Assembly (NCBI RefSeq): GCF_027158205.1
Contig: NZ_JAPVLU010000005.1
Span: forward strand, 187,251 to 251,250
DNA length: 64,000 nucleotides
Direction of reading: 5' to 3'
Origin: Streptomyces sp. H39-S7
GTDB taxonomy: Bacteria; Actinomycetota; Actinomycetes; Streptomycetales; Streptomycetaceae
Notes under the pieces: model-generated
The model's input: only the letters and a program-made list of their open reading frames with translations
What the model was told of the DNA's origin: nothing
Databases searched by the model: none
Shown: positions 1 through 7,699 of the stretch, in pieces
Layout of the letters: each line of letters opens with the position of its first letter
How positions within the stretch are numbered: the first letter of the stretch is position 1
Translations under genes and position numbers: made by a program

Positions 1-129
1 GCCCCGCCGGACCGGCGCACGCCGCTGGAGCGGCACCGCGCGCTGCTGGAGCAGGCCGTGACCCGGACGGTGCCCGAGCCCGCCGACCGTGCGTTCGCGC
101 TGCTCGCCGACCATCAGGGGATCGGGTGA
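1..129 (+). CDS. C-terminal fragment of an unidentified protein
   Basis: The last 42 codons of a gene that begins outside the window are open in frame 1 and end at TGA (127-129). The visible tail is charged and Ala/Leu-rich, ending in ALLADHQGIG. It contains no motif I recognise, so no function is given. Codon third positions are strongly G/C, as in the neighbouring real genes. It is followed by a strong hairpin and faces the aldehyde dehydrogenase gene. Confidence 0.6.
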   Translation, partial: APPDRRTPLERHRALLEQAVTRTVPEPADRAFALLADHQGIG

Positions 130-135
130 CCGGAT

Positions 136-162
136 CGGGCGGCGGCGGGGCGCCGCCGCCCG
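136..162. terminator. Bidirectional hairpin terminator
   Basis: A perfect 12-bp inverted repeat (CGGGCGGCGGCG / CGCCGCCGCCCG) with a GGG loop lies between two convergent genes, 7 nt after one stop codon and 10 nt before the other. There is no U-tract, as is usual for streptomycete terminators. Confidence 0.7.
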
Positions 163-171
163 AGACCGGGC

Positions 172-1710
172 TCAGCTGGGCTGGAGCCGGTAGTCCGGGA
201 AGTTGCCGGGCAGCCGCTCGTCGGCAGCTCCCTGCGTGACGGCGCGGACCAGCAGCTCGCCGCCGACGAAGGCGCCGCGCCAGGAGGCGCCGAAGCCGCC
301 GAAGAGCTCTTCGCGGTCGCCGCGCGAACGCGGCTTGCTGTGACCGACCTTGAAGGCCCGGATCTGCGGGGAGAGCCGGGCGAACGTCTCCGGGTCGTCG
401 GTGGCCAGGGTCGCCACCAGCGCGCCGTTGCTGGCGTTCATGGCGGCCAGCAACTCGGCCTCGGTGTCGACCAGGACAAGGGTGTCGACCGGGCCGAACG
501 GTTCCGCGTGGTGCAGCGGTGACGTCGAGGGCGGGTTGAGCAGGGTGACCGGCGGCAGGTACGCGGACGTGTCCTGACCGGGCAGGAACCGCCCCTGGGC
601 GATGGACCCGTGGTGCAGCGGGACCGCGCCGCGGCTGATCGCCTCGGAGACGAGGTCGCCGAGTTCCTTGGCCTTGGCCGCGTTGATCAGCGGTCCGAAG
701 TCCAGCTCGGGCAGGTCGTCGTCGGGGTGCTCGACGGCCAGCGGGTGGCCGAAGGTGACGGCCTGGACGCCCGGCAGGTACGCGGTCAGGAACTGGTCGA
801 ACGTCTCGCGCTGCACGACGAACCGCGGGTAGGCGGTGCAGCGCTGCTTGGCGTAGTCGAAGGTCTTGCGGATGTGGCCGGTCAGGGTGGGCCAGTCGGT
901 GTAGTTCCACACGCCCCAGGCGTTGAGGCCCTCCTGCTCCAGGATGTGGCGCTTGCCGAGGTCGGCGACGGAGGCCGCGACCCGGCCGCCCGCGTCCCGG
1001 CCGCCGACGAAGGAGACGCAGCCGATCTCCGGGGCCCTGACCAGCGCCTCGGAGAGCTCGCCGCCGCCGCCGCTGACCAGCGTGACGGGCAGGCCCTCGC
1101 GGGCGGCCAGCGCGGTGGCGAGGGTGAGACAGGCGAGGCCGCCGTCGGTGGGGGTCTTGGCGATGACGGCGTTGCCGGCGAGCGCCTGCACCAGCATCGC
1201 GTGGACCAGGACGCTCATCGGGTAGTTCCAGCTGGCGATGTTGCTGACCGGTCCGGGCAGCGGGGTACGGCCCTCGACCATCCGGTCGATCTCGTCGACG
1301 TACCAGCGCACGCCGTCGATGGCCCGGTCCACGTCCGCCTGGGCGAGCCGCCAGGGCTTGCCGATCTCCCACACGAGCAGCAGTGCGAGCAGTTCACGGT
1401 GCTCGGTGAGCGCGTCCAGCGTGGCGCTCACCCGCGCCTTGCGGTCGGCGAGCGGCACCTCCCGCCACGCCTTGTGCTGGTCGAGCGAGGCCCGCACCGC
1501 GAGGTGGGCGCTGGCCGCGTCCAGCCGCGGGAGAGCGGCGAGGGGGGAGCCGTCGACGGGCGAGGTGGTCGGCAGCAGCCGGCCGTCCGCCTGCCAGCGG
1601 CCGTTCCAGTAGTTGAGTACGCGGTCGTCGTGGAAAGCCTCCGGGGCGACCTCGACGCAACGCTGCCAGGCGTCGGTCCAGGCCGTGCCGGGCTTGAGGA
1701 TGAGGGTCAT
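172..1710 (-). CDS. Aldehyde dehydrogenase family protein
   Basis: A 512-residue NAD(P)-dependent aldehyde dehydrogenase, expected to oxidise an aldehyde to a carboxylate in the cytosol; the substrate is not predictable. The Rossmann region carries the SNIASWNYP motif with the conserved Asn. The general-base Glu lies in LEQEGLN, a divergent form of LELGGKN, and the nucleophilic Cys in YAKQRCTAYP, a divergent form of GQxC. The divergent motifs suggest a subfamily away from the betaine and benzaldehyde dehydrogenases. The ATG shares one base with the TGA of the upstream carbonic anhydrase relic (TGATG), which suggests old translational coupling. Family assignment is firm. Confidence 0.9.
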   Translation of the reverse strand: MTLILKPGTAWTDAWQRCVEVAPEAFHDDRVLNYWNGRWQADGRLLPTTSPVDGSPLAALPRLDAASAHLAVRASLDQHKAWREVPLADRKARVSATLDALTEHRELLALLLVWEIGKPWRLAQADVDRAIDGVRWYVDEIDRMVEGRTPLPGPVSNIASWNYPMSVLVHAMLVQALAGNAVIAKTPTDGGLACLTLATALAAREGLPVTLVSGGGGELSEALVRAPEIGCVSFVGGRDAGGRVAASVADLGKRHILEQEGLNAWGVWNYTDWPTLTGHIRKTFDYAKQRCTAYPRFVVQRETFDQFLTAYLPGVQAVTFGHPLAVEHPDDDLPELDFGPLINAAKAKELGDLVSEAISRGAVPLHHGSIAQGRFLPGQDTSAYLPPVTLLNPPSTSPLHHAEPFGPVDTLVLVDTEAELLAAMNASNGALVATLATDDPETFARLSPQIRAFKVGHSKPRSRGDREELFGGFGASWRGAFVGGELLVRAVTQGAADERLPGNFPDYRLQPS

Positions 1711-2096
1711 CAGTTCTCCGCTCGTTCGGGGCGGATCTCGCGCAGCGCACCACCGCGCGTGTAGACGAAGCCGCGCACCACATCGGTATGGGGCAGCTCA
1801 TGGTTGTCACGGAGCCGGATCAGACACGCCCGTAGATCGTCGGCGGGATCACCGAGAGCCGCACAGTCCTCGTGGTGCACCAGCAGGATTTCACTGGTCC
1901 CGCCTAGAATCTGACTCAAGCGCAGCGCGTGACGGGCGTCGCCATTGACGCGTTCGCCCGCATTGCGGTGACATGGGCGTCGCCAGGCCGCAGTCCGGAC
2001 ATCGTCCCGACGCCCGGGGCGGGCGTCCCTGGACGCGACCCTAGCGACCCGGGTTCCGGGAAGCTCCTACTTCGCGTCGAGTGGGGTGAACGCCAC
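1710..2096 (-). pseudogene. Decayed beta-carbonic anhydrase
   Basis: Pieces of one beta-carbonic anhydrase can be read in order, but not as one intact gene. The C-terminal part is in frame: RNAGERVNGDARHALRLSQ, then LLVHHEDC (the His-x-x-Cys zinc ligands), then GFVYTRGGALREI. The preceding conserved stretch SGLRPGDAHV lies in another frame. The segment before that (VASRDARPG) is back in the first frame. A TAG at 2069-2067 interrupts it ten codons after the only upstream GTG. The zinc-binding Cys of the family motif CMDAR is replaced (SRDAR). This is a relic with compensating indels, a stop and a lost ligand. The short TTG-started frame 1919-1710 could still be translated but would lack half the active site. 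Confidence 0.75.
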
Positions 2097-2119
2097 ACCC
2101 GGGCGTTTCCGCGGGACCG

Positions 2120-2482
2120 TCAGGCCCCGGCGGCCGCGTCGCCCTCGTCGGCGGCGGAACGTCCGGCGATCACTTTGTGGTGCCGCACGACCTCGCCGAT
2201 GATGAAGTTCAGCATCTTCTCCGCGAAGGCCGGGTCCAGCCGGGCGTCCTCGGCCAGCTTGCGCAGCCGGGTGATCTGGGCGGCCTCACGGGCCGGGTCG
2301 GCCGGCGGCAGGTCGTGGGCGGCCTTCAGCTCGCCCACCTGCTGGGTGCACTTGAACCGCTCGGCGAGCAGGTGCACCAGGGCCGCGTCCAGGTTGTCGA
2401 TGCTGCCGCGCAGATACAGCAGTCGCGACCTGACGTCCTCGTCCGCGATGAAGGTGCCCGAGGCGTTCGGCTGCTCGCTCAT
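2120..2482 (-). CDS. Chorismate mutase, AroQ type
   Basis: This 120-residue all-helical protein should convert chorismate to prephenate for phenylalanine and tyrosine synthesis in the cytosol. The family pattern is clear: LRGSIDNLDAALVHLLAERF with the conserved acidic and Arg positions of helix 1, then a central CTQQVGELKAAHDLPPADPAR segment, then a C-terminal helix pair. It is a single-domain enzyme with no fused prephenate dehydratase or ACT domain and no signal peptide. A -10-like TAGAAT sits upstream on the minus strand at 2529-2524. It is divergent from fdhD. Confidence 0.88.
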   Translation of the reverse strand: MSEQPNASGTFIADEDVRSRLLYLRGSIDNLDAALVHLLAERFKCTQQVGELKAAHDLPPADPAREAAQITRLRKLAEDARLDPAFAEKMLNFIIGEVVRHHKVIAGRSAADEGDAAAGA

Positions 2483-2658
2483 GTCTGCTCTCGCTCGGGC
2501 TTGACGAAGTGGTTGCCCTCTACATTCTACTGAATGCCTGCCGCCGGCACCGCCCGCACGGCAACCCGCTCACCCGTGGCAACCTCTCTACCAAGGGCTG
2601 ATCGGGGTATCGGTCCGTCGGACGCAGCCAGCACGTACAGAACCGGGACTGATCAGCT

Positions 2659-3525
2659 ATGGGACGGATCACCGAGCGCCGCCGCGTACTTCGCGTCAGG
2701 GACGGAGCGGCCGAGCACCGTGCTGACACCCTGGTGGCGGAGGAGCCACTGGAGATCCGGCTGAACGGCAAGGCGCTGGCCATCACCATGCGCACCCCGG
2801 GCGACGACTTCGCCCTCGCCGTGGGCTTCCTGGCGAGCGAGGGCGTCATCGGGCGCGCCGACCAGATCGCGAACATCGTGTACTGCGCGGGGGCCGTGGC
2901 GGACGGTGCGAACACCTACAACATCGTCGACGTCCAGTTGGCCGAGGGCGTGACCGTTCCCGACATCACGCTGGAGCGGAACGTCTACACCACGTCCTCG
3001 TGCGGCCTGTGCGGCAAGGCCAGCCTGGACGCCGTGCGCACCAACGCCCTCTGGAAGATCGCCGACACTCCCCCGCTCCGGGTCGGCACGGACCTGCTGG
3101 CCGTCCTTCCCGACCGGCTCAGGGCGGCCCAGCAGGTCTTCGAGCGGACCGGCGGCCTGCACGCCGCCGCGCTCTTCACCGCTGACGGCGAGCTGATCGA
3201 CATCCGCGAGGATGTCGGCCGGCACAACGCCGTCGACAAGCTCGTCGGCCGGGCCCTGCAGCAGGATCTGCTGCCGCTCTCGGACCTGATCCTGCTCGTC
3301 TCCGGGCGCGCGTCCTTCGAGTTGGCGCAGAAGGCGGTGATGGCCGGCATCCCGTTGCTGGCGGCGGTCTCCGCCCCGTCGTCGCTGGCGGTGGACCTGG
3401 CCGCCGAGTCGGGGCTGACCCTCGTCGGGTTCCTGCGCGGCTCCTCCATGAACGTGTACGCGGGTGAGCACCGGATCGTCGTGGGAACCACCGGCAACGG
3501 CAGCCGGGCGGCCGGGAGCGCCTGA
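2659..3525 (+). CDS. fdhD: Formate dehydrogenase accessory sulfurtransferase FdhD
   Basis: FdhD passes sulfur from a cysteine desulfurase to the molybdenum cofactor of formate dehydrogenase, which needs it for activity. The 288-residue protein has the diagnostic SSCGLCGK loop with the two functional cysteines near residues 115 and 118. It also has the family segments GDDFALAVGFL, DIREDVGRHNAVDKL and SGRASFELAQKAVMAG. The start is the ATG at 2659; no strong ribosome binding site is visible. No formate dehydrogenase gene is in the window, so its client enzyme is elsewhere. Confidence 0.95.
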   Translation: MGRITERRRVLRVRDGAAEHRADTLVAEEPLEIRLNGKALAITMRTPGDDFALAVGFLASEGVIGRADQIANIVYCAGAVADGANTYNIVDVQLAEGVTVPDITLERNVYTTSSCGLCGKASLDAVRTNALWKIADTPPLRVGTDLLAVLPDRLRAAQQVFERTGGLHAAALFTADGELIDIREDVGRHNAVDKLVGRALQQDLLPLSDLILLVSGRASFELAQKAVMAGIPLLAAVSAPSSLAVDLAAESGLTLVGFLRGSSMNVYAGEHRIVVGTTGNGSRAAGSA

Positions 3526-3540
3526 TCCCGGGCCAGGCCC

Positions 3541-3546
3541 TACGCT
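3541..3546 (+). promoter_or_regulatory. -10 element of a probable leaderless promoter
   Basis: TACGCT lies 7 nt before the GTG of the thioesterase gene, and no Shine-Dalgarno sequence lies between. This places the transcription start at or next to the start codon. No good -35 is visible. Confidence 0.45.
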
Positions 3547-3553
3547 GCGCGGT

Positions 3554-4405
3554 GTGACAGACCGTGAAACTGATCAGGAGTACGCATTCGACCGGGGGAC
3601 CGCTGTGGTGGCGCGGGCCGGGGAGCCGTCCGTCTTCGACGCCGAACTCGACGGCGGCTGGCGGATCGGCAAGGGCATCAACGGCGGTCTGCTGCTGGCT
3701 CTCGCGGCCCGCGCGCTGGCCACCGAACTCGGCGGCGGGCAGGACGGGCACAACGACCCGTTCTCCATCAGCGCCTACTACCTGTCCACGTCGAGCGCCG
3801 GCCCGGCGGAACTGCGCACCGAGACCCTGCGGCGCGGCCGGACCGTCTCCACGGGCACGGTCTCGCTGCTGCAGGGCGGCGAGGAGCGGCTGCGGGCCAT
3901 CGCCACCTACGGCGACCTGGACCACCACGCGACCGGTGACGTACGCACCAGCGCCACTCCCCCGAACCTCCCGCCGCCCGACAAGTGCGTCGGCGCCGAA
4001 CTGGCGCCGCCCTCCTTCGTCGAGCAGGCGGAACTGCTCGGCCGGCTCGATCTGCGGCTCGACCCGGACACCGTCGGCTGGGCGATGGGCGCGCCGTCCG
4101 GCCGGGGGCTCCTGCAGGGCTGGCTGCGGATGCCGGACGGCCGCGAGCCCGACCCGCTGCTGCTGCTCCTGGCGGTGGACGTACTGCCTCCGACCAGCTT
4201 CGACCTGGGCATCGGCGGCTGGGCCCCGACCCTGGAACTGACCGTGCACGTCCGGGCGAAGCCCGCTCCCGGCTGGCTGCGCGTCGTCCACTCGACCCGC
4301 AACTTCGCCGACGGCTACCTGGAGGAGGACGCCGAGGTGTGGGACTCTTCGGGGCGGCTGGTCGCCCAGTCCAGACAACTCGCCCGCGTCCGCACCCAGC
4401 GCTAG
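3554..4405 (+). CDS. Thioesterase family protein (double hot-dog type)
   Basis: A 283-residue protein resembling the TesB-like thioesterase superfamily, which hydrolyses acyl-CoA thioesters. The N-terminal hot-dog has WRIGKGINGGLLLALAARAL, followed by the strand FSISAYYLSTSSAGPAEL and the RRGRTVSTGTVSLLQ strand. The second half, TSFDLGIGGWAPTLELTVHVRA through SRQLARV, is a second hot-dog ending with the usual Gln-containing strand. The GTG at 3554 is chosen because a -10 element sits just upstream; the open frame runs further upstream without a good start. The acyl substrate is unknown. Confidence 0.8.
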   Translation: MTDRETDQEYAFDRGTAVVARAGEPSVFDAELDGGWRIGKGINGGLLLALAARALATELGGGQDGHNDPFSISAYYLSTSSAGPAELRTETLRRGRTVSTGTVSLLQGGEERLRAIATYGDLDHHATGDVRTSATPPNLPPPDKCVGAELAPPSFVEQAELLGRLDLRLDPDTVGWAMGAPSGRGLLQGWLRMPDGREPDPLLLLLAVDVLPPTSFDLGIGGWAPTLELTVHVRAKPAPGWLRVVHSTRNFADGYLEEDAEVWDSSGRLVAQSRQLARVRTQR

Positions 4406-4413
4406 GGGACCCG

Positions 4414-4785
4414 ATGTTCATCCTGACGGTGGTGCTGACGGTCCTGCTGCTCTGCGAGGTCCTGCCCTCGGCGGTCGTCGCGCTGTTCCGTGCCCGGGTC
4501 GGCCTCGCCCGGATCGACGAGCTGACCAGGCTGGGTGTGCTCCAGGGACGCTTCCTGTGGGTGGTGAGCCTGCTGGGCGTGCTGCACCTGTTCGGCACGG
4601 TCGCGGTCATCGTGGGCCTGTGGGTCCCGGCGTTCGGGGTGGCGGGCGCCGCCGTCGAGGCGGCGATCTTCGGCTGGGTGCTGTGGCGTCAGCTCCGCGC
4701 GGGCGACCGGGGACGCGCGCTGGGCGCGTACCTGCTCTTCCTGGCGATGGCCCTGGCGGTGCTGGTCGTGAACCTCCTGCGCTGA
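4414..4785 (+). CDS. DoxX-like small integral membrane protein
   Basis: A 123-residue protein with four hydrophobic segments: FILTVVLTVLLLCEVLP, a segment around WVVSLLGVLHLFGTVAVIV, FGVAGAAVEAAIFGWVLW and AYLLFLAMALAVLVVNLL. Size and topology resemble DoxX/DUF4267-like membrane proteins; no catalytic motif is visible. The ATG lies 8 nt after the thioesterase stop with GGGGAC before it, so the two genes are probably co-transcribed. Function is unknown. Confidence 0.7.
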   Translation: MFILTVVLTVLLLCEVLPSAVVALFRARVGLARIDELTRLGVLQGRFLWVVSLLGVLHLFGTVAVIVGLWVPAFGVAGAAVEAAIFGWVLWRQLRAGDRGRALGAYLLFLAMALAVLVVNLLR

Positions 4786-4803
4786 CCGCCGGGGCGGCTC
4801 AGC
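4781..4803. terminator. Short hairpin between convergent genes
   Basis: GCTGACCGCC and GGCGGCTCAGC pair with a single bulge and take in the stop codons of both convergent genes. It is the only candidate terminator in a 13-nt intergenic gap. Confidence 0.45.
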
Positions 4804-5776
4804 GCCGCCGCTCCTCGTACGCCAGGCTCTTGATCCGGCGGAGCGTCGGCGCGGTCTCGACGTGCCGGACGCCGTCGAGCGCGCCGATCTTCTCGCTGAG
4901 GTAGCGGTAGAGGTGCGCGGTGTCGCGGCACAGGACGACGGCGAAGAGGTTCGACGAGCCGGTGGTCGCGCAGGCGAAGGCGACCTCGGTGTGCTCGGCG
5001 AGCGCCTGGCCGACGGCGGACAGGGCCGAGGGGCGCACGGTGAGCCAGAGCACGGCGTGCGCCCGGTAGCCGATCTGGTCCGCGTCGAACTGGACGTCGA
5101 TGAAGAGCGCTCCGCTGTGGCGCAGCTGTTCCAGCCGCCGTTTCGCGGCCGATTCCGACAACCCGGTGAGCTGCTGCAGTTCCGGGTAGGTGGCCCGGCC
5201 GTCCCGGCCCAGCGCCTCGATCAGCCGCTCGTCCTCGGCGTCGAGTGTGATCACGCCGGTGGACGGTTCCACCGGGGGCGGGGTGAGGGCGTCGACCTCG
5301 GCGGGGGTCAGCCCCTCGCCCTTGGCGAACCAGCCCAGCGGGCCGCCGTAGAAGGTGTGCAGCAGGCACAGGGCGCTGATCTCCAGGATGCTCGGCGTCC
5401 GCGGGAGTTTGCCGAGCAGCAGGGCCGCGTGGTCGTCCCGGGTGCGGGGCTCCGCGACGCAGAGCAGTTCCGTGCCGCCCGAGGTCAGCTCGATCCACTT
5501 GGTGTCGGGGCGGCGGGCGAGCGCCTTGGCGATGGGCTCCGCCGCGTCGGGCGCGCAGCGCAGCCGCAGCAGCCAGCTGGTGCGGCCGAGCCGTCCGGCG
5601 TCGGCGACGCCGACCACCCGCAGCCCGCCGTCGGCGTACAGCCGGCGAAAGCGCCGGGCGACCGTCTGGTCGGAGACGCCGAGGACCGCCGCGATCCGGC
5701 TGAAGGGCGCCCGCCCGTCGAGTTGCAGCGCCTGGAGCAGCCTGAGGTCCAGCTCGTCGAAGGAAGGAGAATCCAC
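4799..5776 (-). CDS. Lrp/AsnC family transcriptional regulator (tandem type)
   Basis: At 325 residues this is about twice a classic Lrp. It has two winged-helix/RAM units in tandem. The first begins FDELDLRLLQALQLDGRAPF with recognition helix VSDQTVARRFRRL. The second begins LDAEDERLIEALGRDGRATY with the helix LSESAAKRRLEQL. Tandem Lrp proteins are common in streptomycetes and usually act as local regulators. The GTG start has an AAGGAGGG site 8 nt upstream. It is divergent from a drug-exporter gene, its most likely target; an inverted repeat lies in the shared promoter region. Confidence 0.88.
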   Translation of the reverse strand: MDSPSFDELDLRLLQALQLDGRAPFSRIAAVLGVSDQTVARRFRRLYADGGLRVVGVADAGRLGRTSWLLRLRCAPDAAEPIAKALARRPDTKWIELTSGGTELLCVAEPRTRDDHAALLLGKLPRTPSILEISALCLLHTFYGGPLGWFAKGEGLTPAEVDALTPPPVEPSTGVITLDAEDERLIEALGRDGRATYPELQQLTGLSESAAKRRLEQLRHSGALFIDVQFDADQIGYRAHAVLWLTVRPSALSAVGQALAEHTEVAFACATTGSSNLFAVVLCRDTAHLYRYLSEKIGALDGVRHVETAPTLRRIKSLAYEERRR

Positions 5777-5814
5777 CGCTCAAGCCCTCCTTGATGTCGG
5801 AAAGAGACGCTTGG

Positions 5815-5832
5815 TCCACCGTGACTGGTGGA
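5815..5832. promoter_or_regulatory. Candidate Lrp operator
   Basis: A perfect inverted repeat TCCACC-N6-GGTGGA sits in the 140-bp region between the Lrp-type regulator and the divergent exporter gene. Position and symmetry suit an autoregulatory operator; the assignment is inference. Confidence 0.45.
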
Positions 5833-5916
5833 TACGTCCGCCGCTGCCGATCGTAGGGCGGGTCACGGGGTCAACGGGCACCGGACCGGGAGAACCGAAG
5901 AGAACGAGGAATCGCG

Positions 5917-7485
5917 ATGCGTAAGTGGGGACCGCTGGTAGCGGTCTGTCTGGGTACGTTCATGCTGCTGCTCGACGTCACGATCGTGATCGTCGCGCTG
6001 CCCGACATCACCAGCTCGCTCGGCGCGTCCCTGTCGGACCTGCAGTGGGTCATCGACATCTACGCGCTGGCGCTCGCCGCCCTGCTGATCGGCGCCGGAT
6101 CCGCGGCGGACGTGGTGGGCCGGCGGAAGATGTACGTGGCCGGGACGGTCGTCTTCGCGGCCGCCTCGCTGGCCTGCGGCCTGGCGCCGAACACCACGGT
6201 GCTGGTCGCGATGCGCGCGGTGCAGGGGATCGGCGCGGCCGCGATGTTCGCGACCACCCTCTCCCTGCTGGCCGCCGTCTACCAGGGCAAGGACCGGTCG
6301 GTGGCGCTCGGTGTGTGGGGCGCGGTCAGCGGCGGGGCGGCCGCGCTGGGCCCGATCGTGGGCGGCCTGCTCACCCAGGGGATCGACTGGCGCTGGATCT
6401 TCTTCGTCAACCTGCCGGTCAGCCTGGTCGCGGTGTGGCTGACGCTCAAGGTGGTCCCCGAGTCGCGGCGGGAGGGCGCCGGGCACCGCATCGACTGGGC
6501 GGGCACGGCCACCTTCACGCTCTTCGCGGGCCTGGCCACGTACGCGGTGATCCGGGCCGACGCGGTCGGCTGGGGATCGGGGCGCACCATCGCGACGCTG
6601 GTCGCGGCGGTCCTGGCACTGGGGCTGTTCGTCGCCGTCGAGCGCCGGTCGGCGCATCCGCTGCTCGACCTGAGCCTGTTCCGCAACGCCTCGTTCGTCG
6701 GGGTGATGGTCGGCGCGCTGGCGCTGAACGCCGCCGCGTTCGGGTTCCTGCCCTACACCTCCCTGTGGCTGCAGACGCTGCTGGGCCTGAGCCCGGTCCT
6801 CGGCGGGCTGGTGCTGGTCCCGCTGGCGGCGGCGGGGTTCGTCACGGCCGCGCTGGGCGGCAAGTTCCTGCACGGCGCGCCGTACCGGCTGGTGATCGGG
6901 ATCGGGCTGGTGCTGATCGGGCTGGGCGCGTTCGGGCAGAGCCTGCTGGACGCCGGCTCGGGCTGGGCCTCGCTGACCGCCGGGCTCCTGGTGGCCGGGA
7001 TCGGCGTCGGACTCGTCAACCCGGCGGTGGCCGGCGCGGCGCTCGCCTCCGTGCCGCCGCACCGCGCGGGCATGGCCAGCGGCGCGGTCAACACCTTCCG
7101 CCAGCTCGGGTACGCGCTCGGCGTGGCGGTCTTCGGCACCATCGTCGCCTCCCGCATGGAGACGTCACTGAGCGGCGCGGTACCCGACGCGCACGGAACG
7201 GCGCGGGCGCTGGCCGGCGGCGGCGCGCGGGGCGTCCTGGGCCACACACCGGCGGATCGGCGCGGGGCGGTCGACCACGCGCTGCACGCGGCCTTCGCGT
7301 CCGGGCTGAACACGGCGGCCGTGGTGGCCGGCGTCGTCGGGGTGCTCGCGGGAATCGCCGTGCTGCTCCTCGTGAAGACCCCGGCGGCCCGGCCAGCACT
7401 GCCCGCCCAGGCGGGAGCGGGCACGGCCCCGGGGCCGGAATTCCGGCCCGGCCCCGGTGCGGCCTCCGCTGTAGAGCGGCGGTAA
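5917..7485 (+). CDS. MFS transporter, DHA2-type drug/H+ antiporter
   Basis: A 522-residue inner-membrane exporter with about 14 transmembrane segments. The first helix has the DHA2 signature CLGTFMLLLDVTIVIVALPD. The loop 2-3 motif appears as AADVVGRRKMYVAG, and motif C as GAVSGGAAALGPIVGGLL. The central helices run through LGLSPVLGGLVLVPLAAAG, and the C-terminal tail is Ala/Pro/Gly-rich. Proteins of this type extrude amphipathic drugs using the proton gradient. A GAACGAGGA ribosome site precedes the ATG. It is divergent from the Lrp regulator that probably controls it. Confidence 0.9.
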   Translation: MRKWGPLVAVCLGTFMLLLDVTIVIVALPDITSSLGASLSDLQWVIDIYALALAALLIGAGSAADVVGRRKMYVAGTVVFAAASLACGLAPNTTVLVAMRAVQGIGAAAMFATTLSLLAAVYQGKDRSVALGVWGAVSGGAAALGPIVGGLLTQGIDWRWIFFVNLPVSLVAVWLTLKVVPESRREGAGHRIDWAGTATFTLFAGLATYAVIRADAVGWGSGRTIATLVAAVLALGLFVAVERRSAHPLLDLSLFRNASFVGVMVGALALNAAAFGFLPYTSLWLQTLLGLSPVLGGLVLVPLAAAGFVTAALGGKFLHGAPYRLVIGIGLVLIGLGAFGQSLLDAGSGWASLTAGLLVAGIGVGLVNPAVAGAALASVPPHRAGMASGAVNTFRQLGYALGVAVFGTIVASRMETSLSGAVPDAHGTARALAGGGARGVLGHTPADRRGAVDHALHAAFASGLNTAAVVAGVVGVLAGIAVLLLVKTPAARPALPAQAGAGTAPGPEFRPGPGAASAVERR

Positions 7486-7515
7486 CCGGTTGGCGCAGAT
7501 TTGGTGGAGATCGAC

Positions 7516-7546
7516 AGGGCCGGACAACCTTCGGGAGTCCGGCCCT
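7516..7546 (+). terminator. Hairpin terminator after the DHA2 exporter gene
   Basis: AGGGCCGGAC / GTCCGGCCCT forms a perfect 10-bp stem with an 11-nt loop, 30 nt after the exporter stop codon. It separates the exporter from the acyl-CoA ligase gene. Confidence 0.6.
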
Positions 7547-7699
7547 CGCTCGTACTCCCTTGCGACAACCGGGAACCAGTGCCCTACCAGCACAAACGTC
7601 CGATAGAACTGGTGTGGACCAACCCTTCCCGCCCCCTCTGCGGATCAGGTAGCTTACGGGCCGCCCGCCGGACAGGCCCAGCGGCCCGAGGAGCACCAG

